Of a stretch of 64,000 nucleotides of DNA, positions 43,372 through 53,315 are shown piece after piece. Source of the stretch: Chitinophaga sp. 180180018-3 (lineage in GTDB: Bacteria; Bacteroidota; Bacteroidia; Chitinophagales; Chitinophagaceae); assembly GCF_037893185.1 (NCBI RefSeq), contig NZ_CP140772.1, forward strand, positions 5,518,001 to 5,582,000, read 5' to 3'. Positions within the stretch are counted from its first letter, which is position 1. The number at the start of each line of letters is the position of its first letter. A model generated the notes under the pieces. That model was not told the DNA's origin. It saw nothing but the letters and a program-made list of their open reading frames with translations, and did not search any database. The translations under genes were made by a program, and so were the position numbers.

Positions 43372-46300
43372 TTATTTGGTAGCAGAAGCAGTTTTCTTTG
43401 CGGCCACTTCCACTGCATCACTTTCATTAGCCAGCTGGTTCTTCTTGTCGAAGTCTACCAGTACCGGCGCAGCAACGAAGATGGAAGAGTAAGTACCAGT
43501 GATCACACCGATCAGCATCGCAAAGGCGAAGCCGCGGGTTACCTCACCACCGAATATAAACAGGATCAGGATGGTCAGGAACACCGTCAGGGAGGTCATG
43601 ATGGTACGGCTGAGCGTATCGTTGATCGCTTTGTTGATCACAGTATTCCGATCGCGGCCATGAGCGCCTGTTTTGAAGTACTCACGGATACGGTCGAACA
43701 CGATCACGGTATCGTTCATGGAGAACCCGATCACTGTCAGGATCGCAGCGATAAAGTGCTGGTCGATTTCCAGGGTGAATGGTACAAAAGAACGGCACCA
43801 GGAGAACACTGCCAGGGTAACCAGTACGTCGTGCAGCAGAGAGAAGATAGTACCGATAGAGTACTGCCATTTGCTGAAACGTAACAGGATATACAGGAAG
43901 ATCACTACGATAGACAGGATAGTAGCTCTCACCGCGCCTGCACGAAGATCGTCAGAGATAGTAGGCGACACTGTTTGTGAACCTACAATGTAACGGCTGT
44001 TGAATACATCCTGTGTTACAGAAGCATCATAGAATTTCTTCAGACCTGCATATAATTTATCTGCCACTTCTTTATCAGTAGCCTGGTTTTGTTGTTCGAT
44101 TTTGTAAGAGGTAGTGATGCTCAGCTGGTTAGTGCTACCAACTGTTTTCACAAATACTTCTGATTCGAATTCTTTCTTCAGCACATCAGCCACTTCCTGT
44201 CTGTTCATCGAATGTTCGAAACGGATAGTGTAGTTACGGCCACCGGAGAAATCAATACCGTGGTCGAAGCCGTGGAAGAAGGAAGATACACCTGCTACCA
44301 TTACAATAGCAGAGATAACATAAGCATATTTACGTTTACCTACGAAGTCGAATGCCACATGTTTGAATACTTTCCGGGAAATCGGTGTGAAGTACTCAAA
44401 ATGCCTTTTACGTTTCATCCAGAAGTCAGTAACCATACGGGATACCAGGATACCGCAGAACAGGGACAGGAACAGACCGATGATCTGGGTAGTGGCGAAG
44501 CCGAGTACGGGGCCTAAACCGAAGTAGAACAGGATGAAGGCAGTCAGCAAGGAGGTAACGTGACCATCGAGTACAGGAGCGTAAGAGCGTTTGTAACCGT
44601 CGGCGATGGCATCTTTATATGACTTACCGTGGGTGAGTTCATCCTTGATTCTTTCGAAGATGATTACGTTAGTATCTACCGCCATACCGATGGTGAGTAC
44701 CATACCGGCAATACCTGCCATGGTGAGCGTAGCACCCATAGAAGCCAGGATACCGAAGGTATACAGCAGGTTGAGCACCAGCGCGATATTAGCTACCCAG
44801 CCGGCGCTGTTGTAATACACCAGCATGAGTACGAAGATGATAGCAAAAGAGATCATAAAAGACTTCGCACCGGCAGCGATAGATTCAGCGCCCAGTGTTG
44901 GTCCTACGATCTGTTCCTGCACGATCTGGGCAGGAGCCGGCATTTTACCGGATTTCAGGATGTTGGCCAGGTCATTAGCTTCTTCGATGGTAAAGCTACC
45001 TGAGATAGAAGAGCGGCCACCTGCGATTTCACCCTGAATGGAAGGAGCAGAATAAACGATATTATCCAGTACTACTGCTACGTAGTTGAAAGTAGAAGGA
45101 TCCTTAGGATTGGCAGGAGCCAGTTCGCCGGTGAGTTTTTTCCACTCATGAGCACCCTGGTTATCCATGGTCATGCTAATTTCAGGCTGGTTGTTCTGAT
45201 CCATATCCTGACGGGCATCCACAATCCTTTCACCACCTACACGCGGAGCAGGGTTGGCAGGATTTACTTTCAGTGCATATACTGCAATAGGACCATGTTT
45301 GTCGTCTTTATTTTCCGGACCGTATGCAAACACAGCATCTTTAGGCAGAACAGCTTTTACAGCTGGCATGTCCAGGTAGCGGTTGAAAGTAGCGGTATCT
45401 TTCGGTAAGATTCTTCCGATAGACGGGCCAGGGAAAACGGTACCAGACTGTGGATCTACGTTCGGGAACATTACCATGAACAGCGGATTCTGTTTCTGCT
45501 GTTCCTTGATCTGCAACTCCTTGGTGCTGGCAGTAGCTGCTTTGCCGGTATCTGCTTTGTTGAGGTAGGAGCTCAGGCTGCCTTCCTTGCTGGAATCTTT
45601 TGCAGCGGCATTGTTGTTTGCAGCAACTGCTTTGGTAGTATCCGTAGGAGGTGTGCTGCCATGTGCATTCAGGGTGTTCCTGATAGCATCGTTCATGGGA
45701 GTCAGCACATTCTGGATAAACTCCGGACTGTTTTTGTATACTTCCCTGAACTCGAGATTAGCAGTAGCCTGCAGATATTTATGTACACGGGCGGCGTTAT
45801 CCACACCTGCCAGTTCAACAGAGATCAGGCCTTTATTTTCATCCAGACTGATATTTGGCTGAGCAACCCCGAATTTGTCGATACGTTTTTGCAGTACAAT
45901 ATAGGTATTCTTGATAGCGGCACGTGATTCCTTACGGATCATGTCCAATACCTGCTGGTTGCTGGAGTTGAAGTTGATATCCTTCTGATAGGCGTTGGCG
46001 AAAATGGTAGCCAGTTTACCCTGAGGAGCCACTTCAGCGTACGCTTGCCCGAACAAGGTCACAAAGTCGCTCTGATTGGATTTCTTCAGCTCATTTGCCC
46101 TTTCCAGTGCCCTGTTGAAGGCAGCATCCTTGGACTGACCGGATAAAGCGCGGATGACATCTTCCACGTTCACTTCCAGTACAACGTTCATACCGCCCAC
46201 CAGGTCAAGACCCAGGTTCAGTTCCTTTTCTTTGGCCTTGGTGTAGGTCACATTCCACGGGAAACCCGCAATCTGTTTGCTACTGGTACTGTCCAGTATC

Positions 46301-46533
46301 TCTTGTCTCCTTTGTTTGATAAACCCTTTCAGTGTATCTGAGTAGAAGCCCTGCAGCTCCTGGCTGCCAGGATATTTCTTTTCAGGTGTAGGGTTTTGTT
46401 TGGCCACATCGTTTTCGGCCTGCTGCTCTATCTTCTTCTCATAGTTCCGCACCAAAAACGTGAAGGACAATTGGTACAAAGAGATAAGGATCAGTGCGAT
46501 GGCAAAAAATCTTACCAGTCCTTTAAGTTGCAT
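43372..46533 (-). CDS. secDF: fused protein translocase subunit SecDF
   Basis: Proton-driven accessory of the SecYEG translocon in the inner membrane. The 1053 residues join SecD (about 1-680) and SecF (about 700-1030), with about 12 transmembrane helices. SecD features include LNLGLDLVGGMNVVLEV, the periplasmic P1 domain with VQEQIVGPTLGAESIAAG, and GMAVDTNVIIFERIKDEL. SecF has GIDFSGGRNYTIRF and GFSMNDTVIVFDRIREYF. An Asn/Ala/Asp-rich insert lies near residues 290-350. Fusion is typical of Bacteroidota. It is convergent with the IscA-like gene, sharing a terminator. Confidence 0.98.
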   Translation of the reverse strand: MQLKGLVRFFAIALILISLYQLSFTFLVRNYEKKIEQQAENDVAKQNPTPEKKYPGSQELQGFYSDTLKGFIKQRRQEILDSTSSKQIAGFPWNVTYTKAKEKELNLGLDLVGGMNVVLEVNVEDVIRALSGQSKDAAFNRALERANELKKSNQSDFVTLFGQAYAEVAPQGKLATIFANAYQKDINFNSSNQQVLDMIRKESRAAIKNTYIVLQKRIDKFGVAQPNISLDENKGLISVELAGVDNAARVHKYLQATANLEFREVYKNSPEFIQNVLTPMNDAIRNTLNAHGSTPPTDTTKAVAANNNAAAKDSSKEGSLSSYLNKADTGKAATASTKELQIKEQQKQNPLFMVMFPNVDPQSGTVFPGPSIGRILPKDTATFNRYLDMPAVKAVLPKDAVFAYGPENKDDKHGPIAVYALKVNPANPAPRVGGERIVDARQDMDQNNQPEISMTMDNQGAHEWKKLTGELAPANPKDPSTFNYVAVVLDNIVYSAPSIQGEIAGGRSSISGSFTIEEANDLANILKSGKMPAPAQIVQEQIVGPTLGAESIAAGAKSFMISFAIIFVLMLVYYNSAGWVANIALVLNLLYTFGILASMGATLTMAGIAGMVLTIGMAVDTNVIIFERIKDELTHGKSYKDAIADGYKRSYAPVLDGHVTSLLTAFILFYFGLGPVLGFATTQIIGLFLSLFCGILVSRMVTDFWMKRKRHFEYFTPISRKVFKHVAFDFVGKRKYAYVISAIVMVAGVSSFFHGFDHGIDFSGGRNYTIRFEHSMNRQEVADVLKKEFESEVFVKTVGSTNQLSITTSYKIEQQNQATDKEVADKLYAGLKKFYDASVTQDVFNSRYIVGSQTVSPTISDDLRAGAVRATILSIVVIFLYILLRFSKWQYSIGTIFSLLHDVLVTLAVFSWCRSFVPFTLEIDQHFIAAILTVIGFSMNDTVIVFDRIREYFKTGAHGRDRNTVINKAINDTLSRTIMTSLTVFLTILILFIFGGEVTRGFAFAMLIGVITGTYSSIFVAAPVLVDFDKKNQLANESDAVEVAAKKTASATK

Positions 46534-46573
46534 ACTGTTTGTTTCGGGTTTATAAAAAAAATTTTAAGAGTTG

Positions 46574-46581
46574 CAAAGATA
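46574..46581 (-). promoter_or_regulatory. secDF promoter -7 element (TATCTTTG)
   Basis: Matches TAnnTTTG on the minus strand, about 40 nt upstream of the start. -33 is weak (CTTT at 19 nt). Confidence 0.55.
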
Positions 46582-46652
46582 GAATTTAAATCGATATATT
46601 AAAGCCCTTGTAAAAAGACGCGAAAAATCAATACGCGCCCGCTTTTGCAGGT

Positions 46653-47945
46653 TTGCTGGCATACTTTTTTATAAATCGCAGATCCTGGTTTGTGGTTCTT
46701 TTAATATTATTCTTTTGCTTTACAATCACTAACAACGACAAATATATGCAAACCCGACATTATCCGGCAACAGATAATTTTCTGGATGCTTTGCTAAAAA
46801 GTCAGGAAAACCGGTTAGGTGCTGTATTCGGAATGCCATCGGCCTATCGTTTACAGGTAATTTACACCCGGATCGACCGGGATGAGCAGCAGATACCTCA
46901 TTTTACGGACTATTATTACGGCGTATCGCCGGCACCTTATTTCTACCCTGCTTCCACGGTAAAGCTTCCGGCGGCAGCATTGGCCCTGGAAAAACTGAAT
47001 GACCTGGGAATCAATTGTTTAAATAAGGACACCCCTTTTTTCACATCTCCCTTAACAAATATTAATACCGGGGTACGCCGGGATGCTTCATCGGGCACCG
47101 GTATGCCTACCGTGGCCCATTATATAAAGAAACTCTTCCTGGTAAGTGACAATGATGCCTTTAACCGGCTGTATGAGCTCATTGGCCAGGAGCCGTTCAA
47201 CCGGCGCCTGTGGGAAATGGGATATCCGGAGGTGCAGATACGGCACCGGGTAGGGCTTCCCCTTTATGAGGAAGATAATCGCCACACCAATGGGTTATAT
47301 TTCCGGGATCAGGAAACCGAACTCTACCGACAACCAGCCTGTTTCAGCAACCTGGTGTTTTCTCCCCGGGAAGATTTTGCCGGAAATGCTTATGTGAACC
47401 ACCTCGGCCAGCCGGAACAGCAACCAATGAATTTTTCCCATCGCAACCGCCTGCCTTTAACATCTCTCCATAATATATTACGCAGTATAATTTTTCCGGA
47501 GGCTGTAACAAATCAACAGCGTTTCCGTTTAACTGAGGAAGATTACCATTTTTTGTATCAGGTGATGTCGCAATATCCGGAAGAATCAACCAATCCGCTA
47601 TATCATGCGAGACAATATCACCAGGCATACACCAAATTTTTGCTTTACGGAGGAGACAAAGATTGCCGGATACCGGACCATATCAGGATCTTTAATAAAC
47701 CCGGCTGGGCATACGGATTTTTGACAGATACCGCTTATATTGTGGACTTTGCGAATAGTACAGAATTTCTGCTGTCTGCCAGCTTATTTGTGAATACATC
47801 CGGCATCCTGGGCGATGACCAACAGGCATTTGAAAAAACAGGTAAGCCATTCCTGAAAGCATTAGGAGAAGTAATCTACGAGGCGGAAGTACAACGTAAT
47901 AAAAAAGTATTACCGGACCTTTCACGTTATCGGTTAAACAGCTAA
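46653..47945 (+). CDS. class A beta-lactamase-like serine hydrolase
   Basis: A 430-residue protein with an N-terminal hydrophobic segment (about 12-25), probably a signal or anchor. The penicillin-binding/beta-lactamase motifs are present: SxxK as PASTVKLPA (Ser101-Lys104), SDN at VSDNDAFNR (165-167) and a KTG-type box as NKPG near residue 350. It is larger than true class A lactamases (about 290 residues), with an inserted middle region. It may be an envelope carboxypeptidase-like or other serine hydrolase; antibiotic hydrolysis is not shown. The start is TTG at 46653; ATG 46746 would lose the signal. Confidence 0.8.
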   Translation: MLAYFFINRRSWFVVLLILFFCFTITNNDKYMQTRHYPATDNFLDALLKSQENRLGAVFGMPSAYRLQVIYTRIDRDEQQIPHFTDYYYGVSPAPYFYPASTVKLPAAALALEKLNDLGINCLNKDTPFFTSPLTNINTGVRRDASSGTGMPTVAHYIKKLFLVSDNDAFNRLYELIGQEPFNRRLWEMGYPEVQIRHRVGLPLYEEDNRHTNGLYFRDQETELYRQPACFSNLVFSPREDFAGNAYVNHLGQPEQQPMNFSHRNRLPLTSLHNILRSIIFPEAVTNQQRFRLTEEDYHFLYQVMSQYPEESTNPLYHARQYHQAYTKFLLYGGDKDCRIPDHIRIFNKPGWAYGFLTDTAYIVDFANSTEFLLSASLFVNTSGILGDDQQAFEKTGKPFLKALGEVIYEAEVQRNKKVLPDLSRYRLNS

Positions 47946-47986
47946 ACACAAACTATCAATAACACTCTAAAAAAACTGAGAGGAAA

Positions 47987-48721
47987 ATGCTAATCAAAAA
48001 AAATCGCATTTGGGCAGTTGTAGCCCTGCTGACAGGGGTAATCGGGTTTTCATCCTGTTTGAAAAACAATAACGTTACACCTCAACGCCCTATGGCCCGG
48101 GTACTGGTGTTTGGTGTTTCCAACAACGCTGTTCCCGCCACTTTCTATGACAACAACCAAAAAATTACAGGGGACAATGCCAGTGTAAACTTCAATTTCG
48201 TTGGAACTTATGCAGTTTATGGCGGAGACCATATTTTTGAATTAAGGAAGAAGGGAGCCGACAGTGTGATCACCACCACACAGTACACGTTTGATTCTAC
48301 TTCTTACTATACTTACTTCATTGTAAATAATAACCCGGTAAGATCCCTTGTTGTAAAAAGTGATTTTTCTACAGCAGATCAGCAAAAGATCAATATCCGT
48401 TTCCTGAATCTGTCTACCGGGAACAGTGATCCTGTAGATTTCTATATCGGTACTGAAAAAGCTGATAGTAACAGGCTGCCGGCTACTATGCCTGATCTGG
48501 CCAGTGCTACCAGTTTCGCTAAATACAGCTCTTTCAGTGTTAACAACAGTATTACTGTAAAGAAAGCAGGTACCGACCAAACCCTTGCAACCGTTTCCGG
48601 TAATGATCTGAAAACCGGAAGTCTTACTGTGGGTAACGTATATACCGTTTATTATGCAGGAACTACCGGCAGTACCGGCGCTGATAAACTGATGGTGAAT
48701 GCAGTTTACAACTACTGGTAA
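47987..48721 (+). CDS. DUF4397 lipoprotein
   Basis: The 244 residues start with a lipoprotein signal (about 1-26, ending GFSSC) and a DUF4397-type beta-sandwich region. IRFLNLSTGNSDPVDFYIGTEKADSN and LTVGNVYTVYYAG are the matching parts. Surface or periplasmic anchoring is expected. Function unknown. It is followed by inverted-repeat element D, starting 3 bp after the stop codon. Confidence 0.82.
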   Translation: MLIKKNRIWAVVALLTGVIGFSSCLKNNNVTPQRPMARVLVFGVSNNAVPATFYDNNQKITGDNASVNFNFVGTYAVYGGDHIFELRKKGADSVITTTQYTFDSTSYYTYFIVNNNPVRSLVVKSDFSTADQQKINIRFLNLSTGNSDPVDFYIGTEKADSNRLPATMPDLASATSFAKYSSFSVNNSITVKKAGTDQTLATVSGNDLKTGSLTVGNVYTVYYAGTTGSTGADKLMVNAVYNYW

Positions 48722-48723
48722 GC

Positions 48724-48834
48724 ATTAAGAATAGAGAAAGAAGAATTAAGAAACAGCGCAAAGCCCTTAGCGATAAATAACTATACGCTAAGGGCTTTGC
48801 GCTGTTTCTTAATTCTTCTTTCCCTATTCTTAAT
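48724..48834. repeat. intergenic inverted repeat, element D
   Basis: Arms 48724-48772 and 48786-48834 are 49 bp with one mismatch, and the loop is 13 nt. The outer part is ATTAAGAATAG...GAATTAAG and the core is CAGCGCAAAGCCCTTAGCG, almost the core of element A. It lies between the DUF4397 gene and the aminotransferase promoter. Confidence 0.92.
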
Positions 48835-48856
48835 TTCTACTTACCTGTTTTTTCTG

Positions 48857-48864
48857 TAGGTTTG
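48857..48864 (+). promoter_or_regulatory. aminotransferase promoter -7 element (TAGGTTTG)
   Basis: Matches TAnnTTTG, 24 nt upstream of the ATG at 48889 and just after element D. Confidence 0.55.
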
Positions 48865-48888
48865 CCCCGGTCAATACCATGTTAAGAT

Positions 48889-50082
48889 ATGAATCAATTA
48901 GCAGACAGGCTGTCAAGGATTTCCGAGCCGCAAACAATCAAAATGGCTAAACTCAGCCGCGAGCTGAAAGCCCAGGGAATAGACATTGTAGACCTTAGTA
49001 TCGGAGAACCGGATTTTGACACCCCGGCTCATATCAGAGAAGCCGCCAAGCAGGCGATTGACGAAGGGTTTACACACTACACTCCTGTAGCTGGTTACGC
49101 GGATGTGAAGAAAGCTGTAGTGCACAAGCTGAAAAGAGACAACGGTTTTGACTATACACCGGAACAGATCGTCGTATCAACCGGTGCCAAACAATGCCTG
49201 GCTAATGCAGTACTGAGCATTGTAAATCCGGGAGATGAGGTGATCATTCCCACCCCCTACTGGGTAACTTATTCTGAGCTGGTAAAGCTTTGCCAGGGAA
49301 CAGTGGTTTTCGTTCCCTGCGGAATTGAAAACAATTACAAGATCACGCCGGAGCAACTGGAAGCAGCCATCACCCCTAAAACCAGGCTGTTTATGTTCTC
49401 CTCCCCCTGCAACCCTACCGGTTCTGTATATTCCAGGCAGGAACTGGAAGGACTGGCAGCAGTATTTGCCAGGCATCCACAAGTGATAATTATCTCTGAC
49501 GAGATATACGAGTATATTAATTACGTTGGCAAACACGAAAGCATTGCGCATTTCGGAGATCTGATCAACCGTACTGTTATCATCAACGGTCTGAGTAAAG
49601 GCTTTGCCATGACCGGCTGGCGCCTGGGCTATCTTGCCGCTCCACTTGAAATTGCCAAAGCCTGTGATAAAATACAAAGCCAGTTCACTTCCGCAACCTG
49701 TTCCATCAGTCAACGGGCTGCAGTGACAGCGCTTACAGGCGACCTTGCTCCTTCCATGGAAATGGTGGCGGAATTCAAAAGACGCCGTGAATTTATTCAC
49801 GAAGCGCTCAAATCTATCCCCGGCTTAAAGGTGAACGACCCGGAAGGTGCGTTTTATATGTTCCCGGATGTAAGTGCCTTCTTTAACAAGTCGTACGAAG
49901 ACATGCACATCAACAATGCAGACGACCTCTGCATGTACCTGCTTCATAAAGCCAATGTTTCCACTGTTACCGGCGTGGCTTTCCAGCAACCAAACTGTAT
50001 CCGTCTCTCTTACGCTACCAGCATGGATAAGCTGGAGAAAGGCGTGGAACGGTTAAGAACGTGGCTTGGAAAATTAAAATAA
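48889..50082 (+). CDS. PLP-dependent aminotransferase (aspartate aminotransferase-like, class I/II)
   Basis: A cytosolic fold-type I aminotransferase of 397 residues. It contains DLSIGEPDFDTPAHIREAAK, FSSPCNPTGSVYSRQEL, ISDEIYEYINY and the PLP lysine in NGLSKGFAMTGWRLGYLA (about residue 236). These match the AspC/AspB Igamma subgroup, which usually uses aspartate or aromatic amino acids. The exact substrate is not determined. It is followed by a long hairpin. Confidence 0.92.
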   Translation: MNQLADRLSRISEPQTIKMAKLSRELKAQGIDIVDLSIGEPDFDTPAHIREAAKQAIDEGFTHYTPVAGYADVKKAVVHKLKRDNGFDYTPEQIVVSTGAKQCLANAVLSIVNPGDEVIIPTPYWVTYSELVKLCQGTVVFVPCGIENNYKITPEQLEAAITPKTRLFMFSSPCNPTGSVYSRQELEGLAAVFARHPQVIIISDEIYEYINYVGKHESIAHFGDLINRTVIINGLSKGFAMTGWRLGYLAAPLEIAKACDKIQSQFTSATCSISQRAAVTALTGDLAPSMEMVAEFKRRREFIHEALKSIPGLKVNDPEGAFYMFPDVSAFFNKSYEDMHINNADDLCMYLLHKANVSTVTGVAFQQPNCIRLSYATSMDKLEKGVERLRTWLGKLK

Positions 50083-50105
50083 GGAAGCTCCCTCATACGT
50101 TAAGG

Positions 50106-50165
50106 ATACGGACAGACCGGCGAATAAATACCATTGGGTGTATTTATCTGCCTATCTGTCCGTAT
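50106..50165 (+). terminator. long hairpin terminator of the aminotransferase gene
   Basis: An 11-bp perfect outer stem (ATACGGACAGA/TCTGTCCGTAT) continues with imperfect inner pairing (AATAAATAC/GTATTTAT). T residues are few after it, so termination strength is uncertain. Confidence 0.6.
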
Positions 50166-50192
50166 TTCGTCAATCTAATTAAATAATATTTA

Positions 50193-50200
50193 TATATTTG
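50193..50200 (+). promoter_or_regulatory. promoter -7 element (TATATTTG)
   Basis: Matches TAnnTTTG, 18 nt upstream of the ATG at 50219. Confidence 0.55.
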
Positions 50201-50218
50201 TGAACATAAAGTTCAAAG

Positions 50219-50743
50219 ATGGATGTGAATATACTACTGTACGTAGCAATCGCCGCTGGTGCAATCGCTATTGTATATCCGACAATAAAGGATCTGTTCA
50301 AAAAGGATAAGCAAACGGGCACAACAGCAGAGGATAAGCAACCTTCCGTAAATGCGACTGTGCTGCCATTGCAGCTGCAGGCATATGAAAGGATGGCGCT
50401 TTATGTGGATCGTATTACTCCACAAAGCCTGATCGGGCGGATCTATCAGCCCGGGATGACAGCTGTGGACATGCAGATATCGATGGTACAGCAAATAAAG
50501 GCTGAATATGAATATAACATCACCCAGCAGATTTATGTATCAGCGATGACCTGGGAAGCGGTTAAGACGCTGAAGGAACAAACCATTTCGGTGATCAATC
50601 AGGTAGCCGTGCAATTGCCGCCGGATGCCACTGCATTGGATCTCAACAAACAGATCCTGGAAGTATTTATGCAGGCGGGAGAATCGCCGGCCGACCTGAC
50701 GGCACAGATCATCAATGCCGAAGCGAAGAGAATAATGAGATAA
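50219..50743 (+). CDS. membrane-anchored protein of unknown function
   Basis: The 174 residues have one N-terminal transmembrane helix (about 4-23) with a short Lys/Asp/Gln-rich linker. A helical cytoplasmic domain follows (about 45-174, AYERMALYVDRITPQSLIGRIY, then EYNITQQIYVSAMTWEAVKTLKEQT). I recognise a conserved Bacteroidota type but not a named function. It is convergent with the M23 peptidase gene, 3 bp away. Confidence 0.82.
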   Translation: MDVNILLYVAIAAGAIAIVYPTIKDLFKKDKQTGTTAEDKQPSVNATVLPLQLQAYERMALYVDRITPQSLIGRIYQPGMTAVDMQISMVQQIKAEYEYNITQQIYVSAMTWEAVKTLKEQTISVINQVAVQLPPDATALDLNKQILEVFMQAGESPADLTAQIINAEAKRIMR

Positions 50744-50746
50744 TAC

Positions 50747-51646
50747 CTATCGGCTGCTGATCACTTCATTCAGCAGGTAACCTTTGCCATTAAACAAGAT
50801 ATACAGCGGCGTTCCACGATACCAGGGAACGCCGTTTTCTTTTGCATGTACCTGGATATGCAGATGAGGTTCCGTGCTGAAGCCGGAGTTTCCCACGCAG
50901 CCAAGCGGATCGCCCTGTTTAACGTACTGCCCTTCTCTGACTACCACACTTCCTTTTTTCAGGTGGCCGAGGAATACAAAATATCCGGGAGTTTCCAGCA
51001 ACACCTGGTTGGGATGCCGGTTCATCTGCGGGGGAACATTGTCGGGATAATTGCCTGCAGCATGCGCCACGAGGCCATCACAGGGAGCATATACCGTATC
51101 CCCGAAAATGACATAATCTTCCAGGCGACGGGAAAAAATGCGGTTGGCCCGCCCTCCGTATTGATTAAGTTTGACGATATCCATCGCGTAAATGGCTCCT
51201 CTCAAACCATAGTGAAAGACATTAGTGGGTAGCCCTTTGCCTCCCTGCAATACAAAGTATTTACCTGGCTTAAAGGGAAAAGCCAGAGCCACCTTATCGG
51301 GTTTGCCGGTAGTACCGGTAAAATAAAGCACTATTGCCAACAGGAAGAACGCAGAGAAAAAACTATTGACAGCCCGTTTCCAGCCTGGTATTGCCCGCGA
51401 AGCAGTGCCGGGCCGGGTTAGCAGGTTAAGGAATGCAGCCACCAGCAATAGGGCGCCAAAGAGATATTTAAGGTAAAACGACAAATATACCCATGTACCA
51501 TAGAGGTATAGAAAGCCTCCCAGAGAAAGCCCCAGCAACAAGGAGCTCCACGAAACTATCAGTGGTTTACCAGCTGCTTTCCGGGTGAGATATAAGCTGT
51601 ACAATGCCAATGCCAGGGTAACGCCCAATAAACTGTAAATAATCAT
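50747..51646 (-). CDS. membrane-bound M23 family peptidase
   Basis: A 299-residue protein with about four N-terminal transmembrane helices (about 1-110) and a C-terminal LytM/M23 domain (about 160-295). The M23 motifs are present: HPNQVLLETPGYFVFLGHLKKG with the conserved H-L pair, GCVGNSGFSTEPHLHIQVH with the HxH zinc ligands, and the D of the first block. M23 enzymes cut peptidoglycan cross-bridges. Substrate here is unknown. The ATG at 51646 is preferred to the TTG at 51670. Confidence 0.87.
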   Translation of the reverse strand: MIIYSLLGVTLALALYSLYLTRKAAGKPLIVSWSSLLLGLSLGGFLYLYGTWVYLSFYLKYLFGALLLVAAFLNLLTRPGTASRAIPGWKRAVNSFFSAFFLLAIVLYFTGTTGKPDKVALAFPFKPGKYFVLQGGKGLPTNVFHYGLRGAIYAMDIVKLNQYGGRANRIFSRRLEDYVIFGDTVYAPCDGLVAHAAGNYPDNVPPQMNRHPNQVLLETPGYFVFLGHLKKGSVVVREGQYVKQGDPLGCVGNSGFSTEPHLHIQVHAKENGVPWYRGTPLYILFNGKGYLLNEVISSR

Positions 51647-51742
51647 AACGCCCGCCGAACTTTCGCGCAAAATATCAATATTTTTCTCAGCGGCGAAGTA
51701 CCATAATAATTATGTAACATTGCAACGCTAGTTTTAAACACC

Positions 51743-53290
51743 ATGGAAAAGACCATTCAGACTGATTCAGGTATTGTGATAGCGCCGTTGTATACCCAAC
51801 CGGTGGCTATGGAAGAAGCACCAGGCAGCTTTCCGTATACCCGTGGCATTCATGCCACCATGTATCGTGATAAACTGTGGACAATGCGTCAGTACGCCGG
51901 GTTCAGCACTGCAGAAGAATCCAATAAACGTTATCATTATCTGCTGAGCCAGGGAGTGATGGGCCTGAGCGTTGCCTTCGACCTGCCTACCCAGATCGGT
52001 TATGATTCAGATCACCCCATGTCGGAAGGAGAAGTGGGAAAGGTAGGTGTGGCCATCGATTCGCTGGAAGATATGGAGATATTGTTCAAAGGCATATCCC
52101 TGGAGCAGATCTCCACCTCCATGACCATCAATGCCACCGGATTTATTCTGCTGGCGTTCTATATTGCGCTGGCGAAAAAACAGGGTGCTGATCTGAAAAA
52201 GATTTCCGGAACCATACAGAATGATATACTGAAAGAATATGCAGCGAGAGGTACTTTTATCTACCCTCCCAAGCCATCTATGCGTATCATCACGGATATC
52301 TTTGCTTATTGCAGCAAAGAGGTTCCGAAGTGGAATACCATCTCCATATCCGGTTATCACATTCGTGAAGCCGGTGCTAATGCAGTACAGGAGCTTGCTT
52401 TCACACTGGCTAACGGTAAGGCCTATCTGAAAGCGGCGCTCGATTGCGGACTTGACATTAACGTATTTGCAAAGCGTCTTTCTTTCTTCTTCAATGCACA
52501 CAATCACCTGTTTGAGGAAGTGGCAAAGTTCAGGGCGGCCAGGCGTATGTGGGCACACATCACACAATCGCTCGGGGCTACGGATCCGAAAGCGCAGATG
52601 CTGCGTTTCCACACGCAAACCGGTGGCAGCACACTTACAGCGCAACAACCACAGAATAACATTGTGCGGGTAGCCATCCAAACGCTGGCAGCTACCCTGG
52701 GCGGCACGCAATCGCTGCATACCAACGGGTACGACGAGGCACTGTCGCTCCCCACAGAAGAAGCTGCACGTATTGCACTCCGTACCCAGCAGATTGTGGG
52801 GTATGAAAGCGGTGTGGCCGATACAGTAGATCCGCTGGCGGGATCATTCTATGTTGAATCGCTTACCAACGAAGTAGAGCAAAAAGCCTGGGATCTTATT
52901 CATAAGATTGATGCCATGGGTGGCGCTGTAAGCGCCATAGAGCAGGGATTTGTGCAGGATGAAATAGCGAAGAGTGCTTATAAATATCAGCAGGAAATTG
53001 AGAATAATGAGAAAATAATCATTGGCGTCAATAAATTTACAGCAGCAGATCATGTGGCACCGGAAGTATTCCGCATCGACGACAGCATCCGGACGATCCA
53101 ATCCGCGAGATTAAAATCGCTTCGCGAGCGGAGAAACAATACAGCCGTACAGGAGTCGCTCGCCGGCATCCGCACAGCGGCAACAGGTACAGAAAACCTG
53201 ATGCCACTGGTTGTAACGGCAGTAGAGCAACTATGCACCTTAGGTGAAATAGCAGACGTGCTGAGAGAAGTATGGGGAGAGTACAAATAA
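51743..53290 (+). CDS. acyl-CoA mutase large subunit (methylmalonyl-CoA mutase family)
   Basis: Coenzyme B12-dependent carbon-skeleton mutase, catalytic subunit (515 residues, no C-terminal B12 domain). It contains [74 protein letters not shown] and [24 protein letters not shown]. The substrate could be methylmalonyl-CoA or isobutyryl-CoA. At the methylmalonyl-CoA mutase Tyr89 position there is His, and at Gln197 there is Arg, which fits large/small-subunit acyl-CoA mutases better. No B12-binding small subunit or MeaB-type chaperone is nearby. Confidence 0.88.
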   Translation: MEKTIQTDSGIVIAPLYTQPVAMEEAPGSFPYTRGIHATMYRDKLWTMRQYAGFSTAEESNKRYHYLLSQGVMGLSVAFDLPTQIGYDSDHPMSEGEVGKVGVAIDSLEDMEILFKGISLEQISTSMTINATGFILLAFYIALAKKQGADLKKISGTIQNDILKEYAARGTFIYPPKPSMRIITDIFAYCSKEVPKWNTISISGYHIREAGANAVQELAFTLANGKAYLKAALDCGLDINVFAKRLSFFFNAHNHLFEEVAKFRAARRMWAHITQSLGATDPKAQMLRFHTQTGGSTLTAQQPQNNIVRVAIQTLAATLGGTQSLHTNGYDEALSLPTEEAARIALRTQQIVGYESGVADTVDPLAGSFYVESLTNEVEQKAWDLIHKIDAMGGAVSAIEQGFVQDEIAKSAYKYQQEIENNEKIIIGVNKFTAADHVAPEVFRIDDSIRTIQSARLKSLRERRNNTAVQESLAGIRTAATGTENLMPLVVTAVEQLCTLGEIADVLREVWGEYK

Positions 53291-53315
53291 TTATATAAGC
53301 GTATCCAACAAACAA

